The position numbers and the translations under genes were made by a program. A DNA stretch of 48,311 nt from Acidobacteriota bacterium (GTDB lineage: Bacteria > Acidobacteriota > Terriglobia > Bryobacterales > Bryobacteraceae): the NCBI GenBank assembly GCA_016185425.1, contig JACPNQ010000005.1:1-48311 (forward strand), read 5' to 3'. Below the pieces are notes generated by a model. It was not told where the DNA came from and made no database searches. It saw only the letters and a list, made by a program, of their open reading frames with translations. Within the stretch, counting starts at the first letter, position 1, and every line of letters begins with the position of its first letter. This document shows positions 1 to 8,112 of the stretch, piece after piece.

Positions 1-93
1 CTGGCGGATGTGCTGCCGGGCTTAGCCGATCGGAAAGCCGCAGAGGTGGCGACCCTTACGCCGATAGCGTGGAAACTCCGTCGCTCAGGCTAA
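1..93 (+). CDS. IS66-family transposase, C-terminal end (partial)
   Basis: Frame 1 encodes the last 30 residues of an IS66 transposase, starting LADVLPGLADRK and ending WKLRRSG before TAA at 91-93. The LxDVLPxL...LTPxxWK pattern is the typical IS66 C-terminal tail. A second copy of the same tail, differing at a few residues, lies on the minus strand at 23990-24122. The gene is cut by the window edge, so whether it is intact cannot be seen. Confidence 0.7.
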   Translation: MADVLPGLADRKAAEVATLTPIAWKLRRSG

Positions 94-140
94 CCCGGTT
101 ACCCTCAGGATCGCAAGGCTGGGGATGGCCGAACGCTTAC
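1..140 (+). mobile_element. Right end of an IS66-family insertion sequence
   Basis: The window opens inside an IS66-type element. The transposase C-terminus ends at 93, and the element appears to end at 140 with GAACGCTTAC, whose reverse complement starts with GTAA as IS66 inverted repeats do. A very similar inward-reading end (GTAAGCGTT, three differing bases, CCATCCCC) is found at 24123, which supports 140 as the true boundary. The next 8 bases, AGTGAAAC, would be the target duplication, but the left end is outside the window, so this is untested. Confidence 0.65.
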
Positions 141-536
141 AGTGAAACGAGTCTGGCGAGAGTCCGCGATGGCCCAGCCACTTCGGGAATTGAGTGAGGC
201 GGGGCCGGAATGGTGCCCCATGAGCGGCGCGCCGATTCAAACGGTTTCACCGAAACGCAATCATTGTATGGCTAATCTCGGTAAAGAGGATGTGGATTAA
301 GCCCGTGGCGACGCCTGGCCGCGCTGAAGACGATCGCGATTTACGAGCGGCCAGCGGCAGATGCGGATGGATGCGATCGGAGTTGCAACTATACCGATAT
401 ACGGGGCCGCGTACGAATCTGTCCAACCCGGCGACATTTGGAGCGATTGGCAGCGCAAGCGAGTCCCGACAGATGTTGGGGAGTTTGCGATTGCTGTTTT
501 GGCGGTGCCGCGGCGTGCCCGGTTACGGAATCAGCA
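141..536. other. Gene-free stretch between IS66 end and exported protein
   Basis: About 400 bases with no open frame that resembles a protein. The short plus-strand frames here have unlikely composition and run into the antisense of the next gene. No clear promoter, hairpin or repeat was seen. It lies downstream of the minus-strand gene ending at 537 and contains no obvious poly-T terminator. Confidence 0.5.
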
Positions 537-2582
537 TTACCGCGACGACGCGGAATCGCTGCCGAATATCGTCAGCGTGATACCCGCTTCGAATTTATTC
601 ACGAATTGAAACGCCGGCACCATCTCGCCGCGGTTGTAGGATATCTTGATGCCAAAGAATTTGGTCACGTCCTGGTTGTAGGTGATATCGAGGTAGCGGC
701 GTGTACCACCTTGCAGGTTGCCGGCAGCGATGAAACTGAGCGGCCAGTCCACGGAACTGTATGTGGATGGGAAGCCTTTCGCGGAATATGGCGTGAAGTA
801 GCCTTTTACCGACGCCGCCTCGTCAAAAAATGTTTCGTCCTTCAGCAACCGGTACATGTCGAAGTTGATGTTCAGCGACGATTTCGGACCGATTGAGAGG
901 GTGGAATGGAGTCCGCCGTGGAGACGGGAGTAAGTGCCTTCGCGGTTGACAATGATGAGCTCAGATACCGGGGTTCCGTCCGGATTTCTGGCGACGGAGG
1001 TTTCGCCGGCCTTCTTGAAGGTGTTGGATGTGCGCTCGGAATACTTGCCAACCTCCCAGCCGGTAATGGTTTGGAATTTATAGGAAAAACTGGCCGACTT
1101 GACGCGCGCGAAGAAGAGCCGGAGCTCGGTGTATCCGCCGTTGGTGCGCTTGTTTGTGACGCGAGTGGCGCCGCCTTCGTAACCGACGAAGTAGGACACG
1201 CGGCGGAGGAGGAAGAGATGAAAGTCCTTCTTGCCATCGCCTCTGCAACATGCTGGGGGAAAGAATGAGACGCTGAGGGGGATAAACCACCGGGCGCTAT
1301 TCTCGTCGTTGACTATACCAGTGGTATTCATCTTGGCATAGAAGGCCGGCGCTATGGCGTAGTGCTTGCCGAACGCAAGGTTTCCGGCGAGCGGAACCAG
1401 TTTTTCGCTTAAGTTCAGGCGGACGTCGAAGTTGGCGATGTTCTTTTGTGTTCCGCCGGGCTGGGAGTTGCTGGAGAAGGATCCGGACAGGTACAAGGGA
1501 AGCTCGTCGTTGCTGGCGGGAGCGAATGCGTTGAAGCGGAAATTGCGTTTGGGATACTGGATTTTGGGCGGGCGTACGGGTCGATATAGCGGTACGATTT
1601 CGACTTGGGCGGGGTCCGTGATCGTGGATAGGTCGACGATAACATCTCTTGCCGATTTGTCTTTCGTTGTCGATTTACGGACCGGGTATCCGGGAAGAAC
1701 AGCGGAACGGATTTGCTGTAGCTGGGCTTTCTGGACCTCCAGTTTGGCCTTTTCCGCGGCGGGCGTGGTGTCCGGGATCTCCATCTGGCGTACTTCGGCG
1801 TCCTTCGGGTTGAATTGGAAGACGAGCGGCTTTTTCTCCTTCGCCAATATGCGCAGCGCGTTGAAGAGATTCAGCCGATTGAGCACGTGCAGTTTGACGA
1901 TCTCGGTGGACGGATTGAACGATGCGCGACATGCGCTATCCGGCGCGTCCACTTTCTCAAGTTCGGGCTCGGCCCTCCAAAACTTCGAATCGCCAATCGC
2001 ATTTCGAAGGGAGGGTGGGATATACACGCCTCGATAGACGACGGTGTCTTCCTCCTCGTCGGTAGCTTCGCCGTCGAGTTCCAACTCGAGGTAGGTGGGG
2101 AAGATCACGGAAGCGGCGGCCGGCTGGCCATCGACGGTAAGGCCGCGGATTTCGAGCACCGGTTCGAAACGTTTTCCCACTTCGAGTTGCACCAGTGCGT
2201 CCTTCTTCGGGACCCTGCCGATCAAGTAATCCTCGATCTGTTTCTCCTCTTCCGGGGTGAGCTCCGCGCGGATGTGGTCCATGTTGAAGACGGAGTTCCT
2301 GGCGATGAAGGTGACGGAAGGAACGATCGCCTTCACAGACCCCTGCCCGCGCTTTGGCAACACGATGGAGCCGGCGAGATGTCCAGGAATAAATCCAAGC
2401 TTCGCTTTCGGGTTTGTGGCCGTAAGGATGACGAAGCCGCGTTGATCGGGATTGCCGGTCTGTTCCTTGACGGTGGCGTAGGCGCGGCGATGATGAACGC
2501 GAAGCGGCGGGTCGGCGGCGTAAAGAGTGGTAAGTGGGAGCAAGCTAGAAAACGCGAGTAGGAAGTACGCATAGGAGCACAT
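537..2582 (-). CDS. Exported protein of unknown function, possible outer-membrane beta-barrel
   Basis: A 681-residue protein I do not recognise. The start chosen is the ATG at 2582, because it opens a signal peptide (hydrophobic AYFLLAFSSLLPLTTLYA, then ADP). The open frame extends 74 residues further upstream with non-protein-like composition. Residues to about 250 look globular and include acidic stretches. The middle is Lys/Glu/Gln-rich (EAEKAK-like helix near 280-300). The last 300 residues alternate polar and aromatic positions as in amphipathic strands, suggesting a membrane beta-barrel, but the terminal residue is not Phe or Trp. No clear Shine-Dalgarno precedes the start. It is transcribed away from the SNF2 gene, so the two share a 348-bp divergent region. 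Confidence 0.7.
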   Translation of the reverse strand: MCSYAYFLLAFSSLLPLTTLYAADPPLRVHHRRAYATVKEQTGNPDQRGFVILTATNPKAKLGFIPGHLAGSIVLPKRGQGSVKAIVPSVTFIARNSVFNMDHIRAELTPEEEKQIEDYLIGRVPKKDALVQLEVGKRFEPVLEIRGLTVDGQPAAASVIFPTYLELELDGEATDEEEDTVVYRGVYIPPSLRNAIGDSKFWRAEPELEKVDAPDSACRASFNPSTEIVKLHVLNRLNLFNALRILAKEKKPLVFQFNPKDAEVRQMEIPDTTPAAEKAKLEVQKAQLQQIRSAVLPGYPVRKSTTKDKSARDVIVDLSTITDPAQVEIVPLYRPVRPPKIQYPKRNFRFNAFAPASNDELPLYLSGSFSSNSQPGGTQKNIANFDVRLNLSEKLVPLAGNLAFGKHYAIAPAFYAKMNTTGIVNDENSARWFIPLSVSFFPPACCRGDGKKDFHLFLLRRVSYFVGYEGGATRVTNKRTNGGYTELRLFFARVKSASFSYKFQTITGWEVGKYSERTSNTFKKAGETSVARNPDGTPVSELIIVNREGTYSRLHGGLHSTLSIGPKSSLNINFDMYRLLKDETFFDEAASVKGYFTPYSAKGFPSTYSSVDWPLSFIAAGNLQGGTRRYLDITYNQDVTKFFGIKISYNRGEMVPAFQFVNKFEAGITLTIFGSDSASSR

Positions 2583-2758
2583 GCCGGTACAAGCGGAAGC
2601 AGCGGATATTTGGTGACAACTGCGAGAGGGAAATTGGCAGGATTCATTTTGACGGTCAGGGAGTCCATATTGCGATGTTCGATCTAACGGCCGATACAAG
2701 ACAGGCCCGCAGAGAGTACATGCGCTTCCGGAAGACGTTGCGGCTGAGCCCTGCCGAC

Positions 2759-2774
2759 AACCGTGCACACGGTT
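2759..2774. promoter_or_regulatory. Inverted repeat in the divergent region 2583-2930 (possible operator)
   Basis: AACCGTG-CA-CACGGTT is a 7-bp perfect inverted repeat with a 2-bp centre, between the divergent genes at 2582 (-) and 2931 (+). This size and placement fit a dimeric repressor site. The rest of the 348-bp gap holds no convincing gene or strong sigma70 promoter, only the SNF2 ribosome site (AAGGAG about 8 bases before 2931). Confidence 0.35.
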
Positions 2775-2930
2775 ATTTGTCGACGAAGATCGAGAGCGGC
2801 TCACGGGGACGACTGCCGGCGATCCAGGGGCGGAGCGCAGACCGGCTCAGCGCCAATATCATGCGGTTCTTCCGCTTTGCTATTCTCAAGCTTTTGAACC
2901 AGCCCGCAGCAACAGCGAAGGAGTGTTTGC

Positions 2931-5255
2931 ATGTTGATCGAGCAGCAAATCGACGAACGCCGCGATCGCGCCGCCGGTGCGATCGCCAAAATCCTGGAGA
3001 CGCCGCGAAATGCGCCTTACGGCGATTATCGCGTCCAGTCAACGAGCGGGAAAATCTATCGCGTCGCCATGCGCGGACCGGCGCTGTTCGAGAACTACTG
3101 CTCGTGCCCGGATTTCGCTGTCAACACGCTGGGAACCTGCAAACATATTGAGGCGCTATTGGCTCGCCTGCGGAAAAGGCACGGCAAAGCGCTGGCCAAT
3201 AAGGCCTACAACCGTTCGCGCGCCTCTATTTCGCTGCTCTACGGGGAATCGATCAACGTCCGGTTGCGGCTGCCTTCGGATCCGTCGCCGGCACTGCGGA
3301 AGTTGGCCGGGGAATATTTCGATCCGGCCGGGTTACTGCGGCCGGAGGCCTTCCGGAACTTTCACAAAGTGTTCGAAGCCTTTCGCGCAGCGGACCTCGA
3401 CGCCGTCATTTATAGCGACGTACTCGAATACCTGGACCGCGAAAACGAACTCGCCGAGGGCCTGGAATGGGAAGGAGAACTTTTGGGCAAACTTCGCCGC
3501 GGGTCCGATCCGCTGAAAGGACTCTTGAAGACGCAGTTGCTGCCCTACCAACAGCGCGGCGCGATATTTGCCGCTTGCCGTGGCCGCGTTGTTTTGGCGG
3601 ACGACATGGGTTTGGGAAAAACCGTGCAGGCACTCGCCGCCACTGAAATGCTGCGCCGCCGCCGTGGCATCTCTCGAGTCCTGATCATCGCTCCCGCGTC
3701 GGTCAAATACCAGTGGAAAACGGAGATCGAAAAGTTCACCGGCCACTCCGCGCAGATCATCGACGGCCTGTTGCCGCGCCGCAAAGAACTCTATGCCTCA
3801 CCAGCGTTTTTCAATCTATCGAGTTACGAGTTGGTACTGAAAGACGTGCGCTATATGCACGAGATGGCGCCGGACGTCATCATCCTGGATGAAGCCCAAC
3901 GAATCCGGAACTGGGTCACGGCCACTGCGCGCACGATCAAACAACTGAAGAGCCGCTATGCTTTCGTCTTGACCGGCACTCCACTTGAAAACAAACTGGA
4001 AGAGTTGTTCTCGGTTGTGGAATTCATCGACGGCCGCAGACTCGGTCCGGCGTTTCGCTTCCTGCACGAACATCGCATGGAAGACGAGAAAGGCAAACTA
4101 ATCGGGTACCGCGGTCTCGACCGCATTCACGATCAACTGTCGCCCGTCTTGCTAAGACGAACCCGCAAAGAGGTCCTCAAAGACCTGCCCGGGCGCACCG
4201 ATCAAATTCTCCATGTGCCGCTGACTCCGCAACAAGCCGAGCCATATTGGGAGCAAAACGACATCCTGGGGAAGTTGATGCACAAATGGGAACGGCAGGG
4301 CTGGCTGTCGGAGATCGACTTGCGGCGCATCACATGCTGCCTACAGAACATGCGGATGCTTTGCAATTCGACGTTCCTGTTCGACAAAAAAACGAATCAT
4401 TCGCCGAAGCTCGCTGAGTTTCGAGAGGTCATTCGCGAACTGGTAATGGAGGAACAACGCAAGGTCGTGGTCTTCAGCGAGTATGAGCGAATGACGTACC
4501 TGGCGGGCCAGGAACTCGAAAGGATGGGGATCGGATATGTTTCCCTACATGGCGGCGTGCCCGCGAAGAATCGCGGAGCGCTGATGGAGAAGTTCCGGAG
4601 CGATGCGGATTGTAAAGTGTTCCTGTCCACGGATGCCGGCGGTGTTGGGTTGAATCTCCAAGCGGCGTCCGCGGTGATCAATTTTGAGCCGCCATGGAAT
4701 CCGGCGCGCCTGGAGCAGCGAATTGGGCGTGCCCACCGCCTGGGGCAGGTTCATCCTGTTCACGTCGTGCACTTCCTGACGAAAGACAGCATCGAAGAGC
4801 GCGTGTGGGAAACGCTGAAGCTGAAAAAATCTCTGTTCGCCGGCGTTTTCGATTCGCCCGCCGCCGAAGTCAGCTTCGCGGCGCTAGGGAAGAAGAGCGT
4901 CTTGCAGGCAGTGAAGGAGATCTTCGCCGATCAACCGGGACGGCCCAAGCCAATCGTCGACCTGCCTCAGCCCGAGGGTATCCCGGTGAAGGCAGTACCT
5001 GCCGCATCAACCGCCGCGCAGCCCAAACCGGACTTCGAGCAAGCCGCTGCCGGGCTCATCGAAGCTGGTCTCCAGTTTTTTGAATCGCTTGCGGCGGCAG
5101 ATGGCGGCGGTCTTGCAAACCTGCTCTCACGGGACCCGCGCACGAACAAGCCCGTGCTCTCGATCCCGTTGCCAGACTCGATGAATCAAGACCGGCTCTC
5201 GAACGCGCTTGCCGTACTCTCGAACATGTTTGCCCGGCCCCCGAAGTCATCATGA
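2931..5255 (+). CDS. SNF2-family DNA helicase/translocase with SWIM zinc finger
   Basis: A 774-residue Swi2/Snf2 ATPase. Residues about 56-80 form a SWIM zinc finger (CSCPDF...GTCKH, the CxCxnCxH pattern). The helicase core follows: motif I ADDMGLGKT (about 223-231), motif II LDEAQ (about 319), motif III LTGTPLEN, and in the second RecA lobe STDAGGVGLNLQ and QRIGRAHRLGQ (motifs V and VI). DEAQ replaces the usual DEAH, as is common in this bacterial group. The C-terminal 130 residues are Pro/Ala-rich and poorly conserved. Such proteins remodel protein-DNA complexes in an ATP-dependent way; the specific bacterial role is not known. The start at 2931 is supported by GAAGGAG upstream. No partner gene is adjacent, so it does not form a recognisable defence operon. 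Confidence 0.9.
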   Translation: MLIEQQIDERRDRAAGAIAKILETPRNAPYGDYRVQSTSGKIYRVAMRGPALFENYCSCPDFAVNTLGTCKHIEALLARLRKRHGKALANKAYNRSRASISLLYGESINVRLRLPSDPSPALRKLAGEYFDPAGLLRPEAFRNFHKVFEAFRAADLDAVIYSDVLEYLDRENELAEGLEWEGELLGKLRRGSDPLKGLLKTQLLPYQQRGAIFAACRGRVVLADDMGLGKTVQALAATEMLRRRRGISRVLIIAPASVKYQWKTEIEKFTGHSAQIIDGLLPRRKELYASPAFFNLSSYELVLKDVRYMHEMAPDVIILDEAQRIRNWVTATARTIKQLKSRYAFVLTGTPLENKLEELFSVVEFIDGRRLGPAFRFLHEHRMEDEKGKLIGYRGLDRIHDQLSPVLLRRTRKEVLKDLPGRTDQILHVPLTPQQAEPYWEQNDILGKLMHKWERQGWLSEIDLRRITCCLQNMRMLCNSTFLFDKKTNHSPKLAEFREVIRELVMEEQRKVVVFSEYERMTYLAGQELERMGIGYVSLHGGVPAKNRGALMEKFRSDADCKVFLSTDAGGVGLNLQAASAVINFEPPWNPARLEQRIGRAHRLGQVHPVHVVHFLTKDSIEERVWETLKLKKSLFAGVFDSPAAEVSFAALGKKSVLQAVKEIFADQPGRPKPIVDLPQPEGIPVKAVPAASTAAQPKPDFEQAAAGLIEAGLQFFESLAAADGGGLANLLSRDPRTNKPVLSIPLPDSMNQDRLSNALAVLSNMFARPPKSS

Positions 5256-5279
5256 AGTACCATGCGCCGGGTCTAATCC

Positions 5280-5296
5280 CCCGCCTTTCAAGCGGG
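5280..5296 (+). repeat. Small hairpin downstream of the SNF2 gene, possible IS200/IS605 left-end structure
   Basis: CCCGC-CTTTCAA-GCGGG forms a 5-bp stem with a 7-base loop 25 bases after the SNF2 stop. It is not followed by a T-run, so it is a weak terminator. An IS200-like transposase remnant starts about 30 bases downstream, and IS200/IS605 left ends carry a subterminal hairpin just before tnpA, so that is the alternative reading. Confidence 0.35.
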
Positions 5297-5328
5297 CTGC
5301 TCGTACCGGTGGAGCGCGCGCGGCTTTT

Positions 5329-5445
5329 GATCTGAAACACCACGTAGTGTGGATCGCGAAGTGCCGCTACGAGAGTTATCGAGGTCTCGATGGCGTTTGC
5401 CGCCGAAGCGTTGCGGGCAGATGTCGTTTACGCGCTGGACAGGTA
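5329..5445 (+). pseudogene. Remnant of an IS200/IS605 TnpA (Y1 transposase) N-terminus
   Basis: The frame from 5329 reads DLKHHVVWIAKCRYESYRG, matching the N-terminal HHVVWxxKYRxxxxxG signature of IS200-type tyrosine transposases. After this the similarity shifts frame (AEALRADVVYAL in the next frame) and stops after about 40 residues. The catalytic HUH motif and tyrosine regions are absent. It is a decayed 5' scrap lying between the SNF2 gene and the tail of vapC. Confidence 0.55.
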
Positions 5446-5914
5446 ACGGGTTGAAGGTCGTCGTGGACGAGAGTGTTGACAGGTAGACCGTGGATCGATT
5501 TCGCGTGGAAGGCTTGTACGCTTCACGCCGTGCCCGCACAGCGCGTAGTGGCGGGCGTTCCATGTGTAGATGGCCTTCGCCTTGGCTTTTATGGCGCAAT
5601 GCGCGAGCATGGCGTCGTAGATTCCGCCACCGGCGATCCCAAGCGCCGCTGAGGCTTGCAGCGCATCGGCGTATTCGTCTCCGTTGAGCGACACGATGGA
5701 TAGCCGTTCGCGAATACTACCGATGAATGGCATTGCCTGTTCGGCGCTTGCCAGACAGCCGGGTCGGGGTAGAGTAAACTTCGGCCAGACTATGCGCTCC
5801 GCAGCCGCCAGTGGATTTGTCGAACTGGATGAACAGGTCCAGGCTTGCCTTGTAGTGGACGTGGTCCCGGTAGAATACCGGCATAAGGACCGCGGTATCG
5901 TAAAAACCCTTCAT
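5428..5914 (-). pseudogene. vapC: vapC-like PIN-domain toxin, frameshifted
   Basis: The N-terminal half (from ATG 5914) reads MKGFYDTAVLMPVFYRDH, with the first conserved PIN-domain Asp, and continues to LAEVYSTPTRLSGK. The similarity then continues in another frame, EQAMPFIGSIRERLSIVSL, and on through ALGIAGGGIYDAMLAH to YTWNARHY. The switch lies at about 5741-5748, where one extra base (or two missing) breaks the gene. The expected VapC C-terminus is followed by 30 extra residues before the stop at 5428. VapC toxins are Mg-dependent RNases; this copy should make only a truncated, inactive product unless the frameshift is suppressed. Its ATG overlaps the vapB stop (ATGA). Confidence 0.75.
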
Positions 5915-6186
5915 TCGCCCGTGCCGAGATTCGCCAGGTCGCGCTCTTGGCGAATCTGCCGCAGGATATCATCGGTGGCGGAGGCGGGCAGGGGGTGGCC
6001 GGCATGGAACACCCAGACGCCGTGTTCTTTGGTGAGCGGACCTGTTCCGCGGACCGGACGCAGAGTGATTTGTTCCCCGCTGCTCTCCATCTCCAGGGAG
6101 TCACCGGGGTCCAAATGCAGCTCTTCCCTCGTAGGCTTAGGGATGACGATGCGGCCTGCTTTATCAATAACGAGGCGTGTATTCAT
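5911..6186 (-). CDS. vapB: AbrB/MazE-type antitoxin (VapB)
   Basis: A 91-residue protein starting MNTRLVIDKAGRIVIPKP, the swapped-hairpin AbrB DNA-binding fold (LVIDKAGRIVIPKxxR...LxxGDxLE). The C-terminal 40 residues would wrap the toxin. An upstream in-frame ATG at 6210 adds eight unlikely residues, so 6186 is preferred. It overlaps the toxin start by 4 bp (ATGA), indicating translational coupling. The antitoxin is intact while its toxin is frameshifted, the usual order of decay for such modules. Confidence 0.8.
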   Translation of the reverse strand: MNTRLVIDKAGRIVIPKPTREELHLDPGDSLEMESSGEQITLRPVRGTGPLTKEHGVWVFHAGHPLPASATDDILRQIRQERDLANLGTGE

Positions 6187-6238
6187 CCTGGTACGGCGCT
6201 GTGGGTTCACCCACCAGTGAACGACGTTTTATCGCAAC

Positions 6239-6386
6239 TCTCCGGTTGCATTCGGAAAGCACGCTGGTGTCGAGCAAGAGCTCGCTTGTCGTTCCATGAC
6301 GCGCCAGTTGGTGGAGACTCGACCAGGAATTCGCTAGATTCCTCCGCGATTGCCGCGTTGCGCTTGTGCTTCTCCCGGAGCGCCGC
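6239..6386 (-). pseudogene. Scrap of a second toxin-antitoxin pair (antitoxin tail plus PIN-domain start)
   Basis: Minus-strand positions 6386-6287 read AALREKHKRNAAIAEESSEF, like the end of a small antitoxin. Overlapping in another frame at 6286-6239 is SELLLDTSVLSECNRR, a canonical PIN-domain N-terminus with its first catalytic Asp. The similarity ends abruptly and runs into the region upstream of vapB. The end of an antitoxin overlapping the start of a PIN protein is the normal vapBC arrangement, so this looks like a broken second module in the same orientation. No complete gene remains. Confidence 0.5.
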
Positions 6387-6473
6387 TCCCCATCCTTAAC
6401 CCCCATAAAATATCCAAACGGGCCTGCAAAATCCCAAAAACTGCTACGCTGGAAGGATAAACGAGGTTTGCTA

Positions 6474-7997
6474 ATGCCCGATTTCTCAAACTTTCCTGAG
6501 GTCTTCGTTTCAGATTCGAAGCTGGCCGCGGCTGTCTCTCGCGAGACGAAGCTCGGGCGTCTGCGAAAAATCGGGTCCCGGCTGTACACACGGAATCTGA
6601 AAGAACAGCCAGAGAAACTTGTCCAGAGAAATCTCTGGCCACTGGTCGATGCCTATCTGCCGGGCGCACTGATTGCGGACCGCACCGCATTGGAGGGCCG
6701 GCCCGCGGCTGACGGCTCCGTTTTCCTCATTGCGGATCACAAGCGCGAGATTGCGCTACCTGGCGTGACGTTGCGCCCGCGTAAAGGAGCGCCCCCTTTG
6801 GAGAGTGACCGGCCGTTCGCCGGCAGTTTGCGCCTTGCTTCCCCTGCCCGTGCCTTCCTGGAGAATATGCGGCCCTCGCGAGCACGCAGGGGGATCGCTC
6901 GCACAATTCCGAAACGTGAAATCGAGGAGCGCCTCGACCAGATCCTCCGCGGCGGCGGAGAGCCGGCGATTCAGAGAGTTCGCGACGAGGCGCGGCGGGT
7001 AGCGGATCAGTTGGGCATGCCCAATGAGTTTCAGACACTCGATACGCTTATTGGCACCTTGCTGGGAACGAGAGAGAGTCGCCTGTCGTCTCCCGCCGCC
7101 ATCGCACGCGCAGCAGGGTCGCCCTATGATCCGGAGCGGATGGATCTGTTTCAAAAGCTCTTCGCGGAGCTGGCTGCGACAGCGCCGGTCACCCGGCCCA
7201 CGCGTCTCACAGACGGTCCGGCGCTGCCGTTTTTCGAAGCGTACTTTTCAAATTTCATCGAAGGTACCGAGTTTGCCGTGGATGAAGCCGCTGCGATCAT
7301 CTTCAAAGGTCAGATACCCAGAGGCCGGCCGGAAGATGCGCATGGCGTTTTAGGGACGTGGAAGCTAGTCTCCGACAATCGCGAAATGTCCCGCCTGCCA
7401 GCGACTCCCGGGGATCTGGTGACGCTCCTGAAAACCCGGCACGCCCAAATCATGGAAGGACGACCTGAAAAGGGCCCCGGACAGTTCAAAGCCGATCCAA
7501 ATCGTGCGGGTTCCACTTTGTTCGTGTCCCCGGAGCTCGTCTATGGCACACTCTTCAAGGGATTTGAAATGTACCGGGGGCTTGCCAGCCCCTTGCATCG
7601 TGCAATTTTCATGATGTTCCTCGTCACGGAGGTACACCCGTTTGCGGATGGCAATGGCCGTGTCGCCCGTATCATGATGAACGCGGAACTGGCCGCGACC
7701 GCCGAAAGCCGGATCATCGTACCAACTGTTTTCCGCAACAACTACTTGGCGGCACTGAAGGCGCTCTCGCAGAACAAAATCACGGGAGCCATTGTGCGCA
7801 CTTTGGATTTTGCCCAGCGCTACACGGCGGCCGTGGATTTTGCCGAGTTGGACGTGGCCCGCCACATTCTTGACCGGACGCACGCGTTTATGGACCCTAA
7901 TGAGGCTGAGGCAAGTGGCATCCGATTACTGCTACCGACGGCGGAAATGCTTGCCGATAGAAAGAAGCTAGCCGATTTCGAGGCGCCACGGCGCTGA
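6474..7997 (+). CDS. Fic-domain AMP-transferase with AbiEi-like N-terminal domain
   Basis: A 507-residue protein. Residues 1-150 resemble AbiEi-type antitoxins: a winged-helix-like segment (KLAAAVSRETKLGRLRKIGS), then a YTRNL...LVDAYLPGALIADRTAL segment. The C-terminal half is a Fic domain with the full motif HPFADGNGRVAR (His388). The inhibitory helix motif S/TxxxE(G/N) is present upstream as SNFIEG (Ser259, Glu263, Gly264), making this a self-inhibited class II Fic protein by the usual scheme. Fic enzymes transfer AMP (or other phosphate-containing groups) to target proteins. Start 6474 is favoured over 6366 because the extra 36 residues look untranslated and an AGG-like site (ACGAGG) precedes 6474. 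No separate antitoxin gene lies beside it. Confidence 0.85.
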   Translation: MPDFSNFPEVFVSDSKLAAAVSRETKLGRLRKIGSRLYTRNLKEQPEKLVQRNLWPLVDAYLPGALIADRTALEGRPAADGSVFLIADHKREIALPGVTLRPRKGAPPLESDRPFAGSLRLASPARAFLENMRPSRARRGIARTIPKREIEERLDQILRGGGEPAIQRVRDEARRVADQLGMPNEFQTLDTLIGTLLGTRESRLSSPAAIARAAGSPYDPERMDLFQKLFAELAATAPVTRPTRLTDGPALPFFEAYFSNFIEGTEFAVDEAAAIIFKGQIPRGRPEDAHGVLGTWKLVSDNREMSRLPATPGDLVTLLKTRHAQIMEGRPEKGPGQFKADPNRAGSTLFVSPELVYGTLFKGFEMYRGLASPLHRAIFMMFLVTEVHPFADGNGRVARIMMNAELAATAESRIIVPTVFRNNYLAALKALSQNKITGAIVRTLDFAQRYTAAVDFAELDVARHILDRTHAFMDPNEAEASGIRLLLPTAEMLADRKKLADFEAPRR

Positions 7998-8112
7998 GCA
8001 TGTTTGTTCAAGGGGGCAGCGCGATCGTCATTCTCCGCCCTCGCTTGTGCGTCCGTTGCCGTGCGCGTTTCGACTGTTCTGGTGGCCGCGCGGATAGCGG
8101 GCAGCGGTAACT

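Noticed and set aside
2931..5255. SNF2 gene as part of a phage-defence system such as DISARM
   Set aside because: No methylase, nuclease or DUF partner genes are adjacent; the neighbours are an unrelated exported protein and IS debris.
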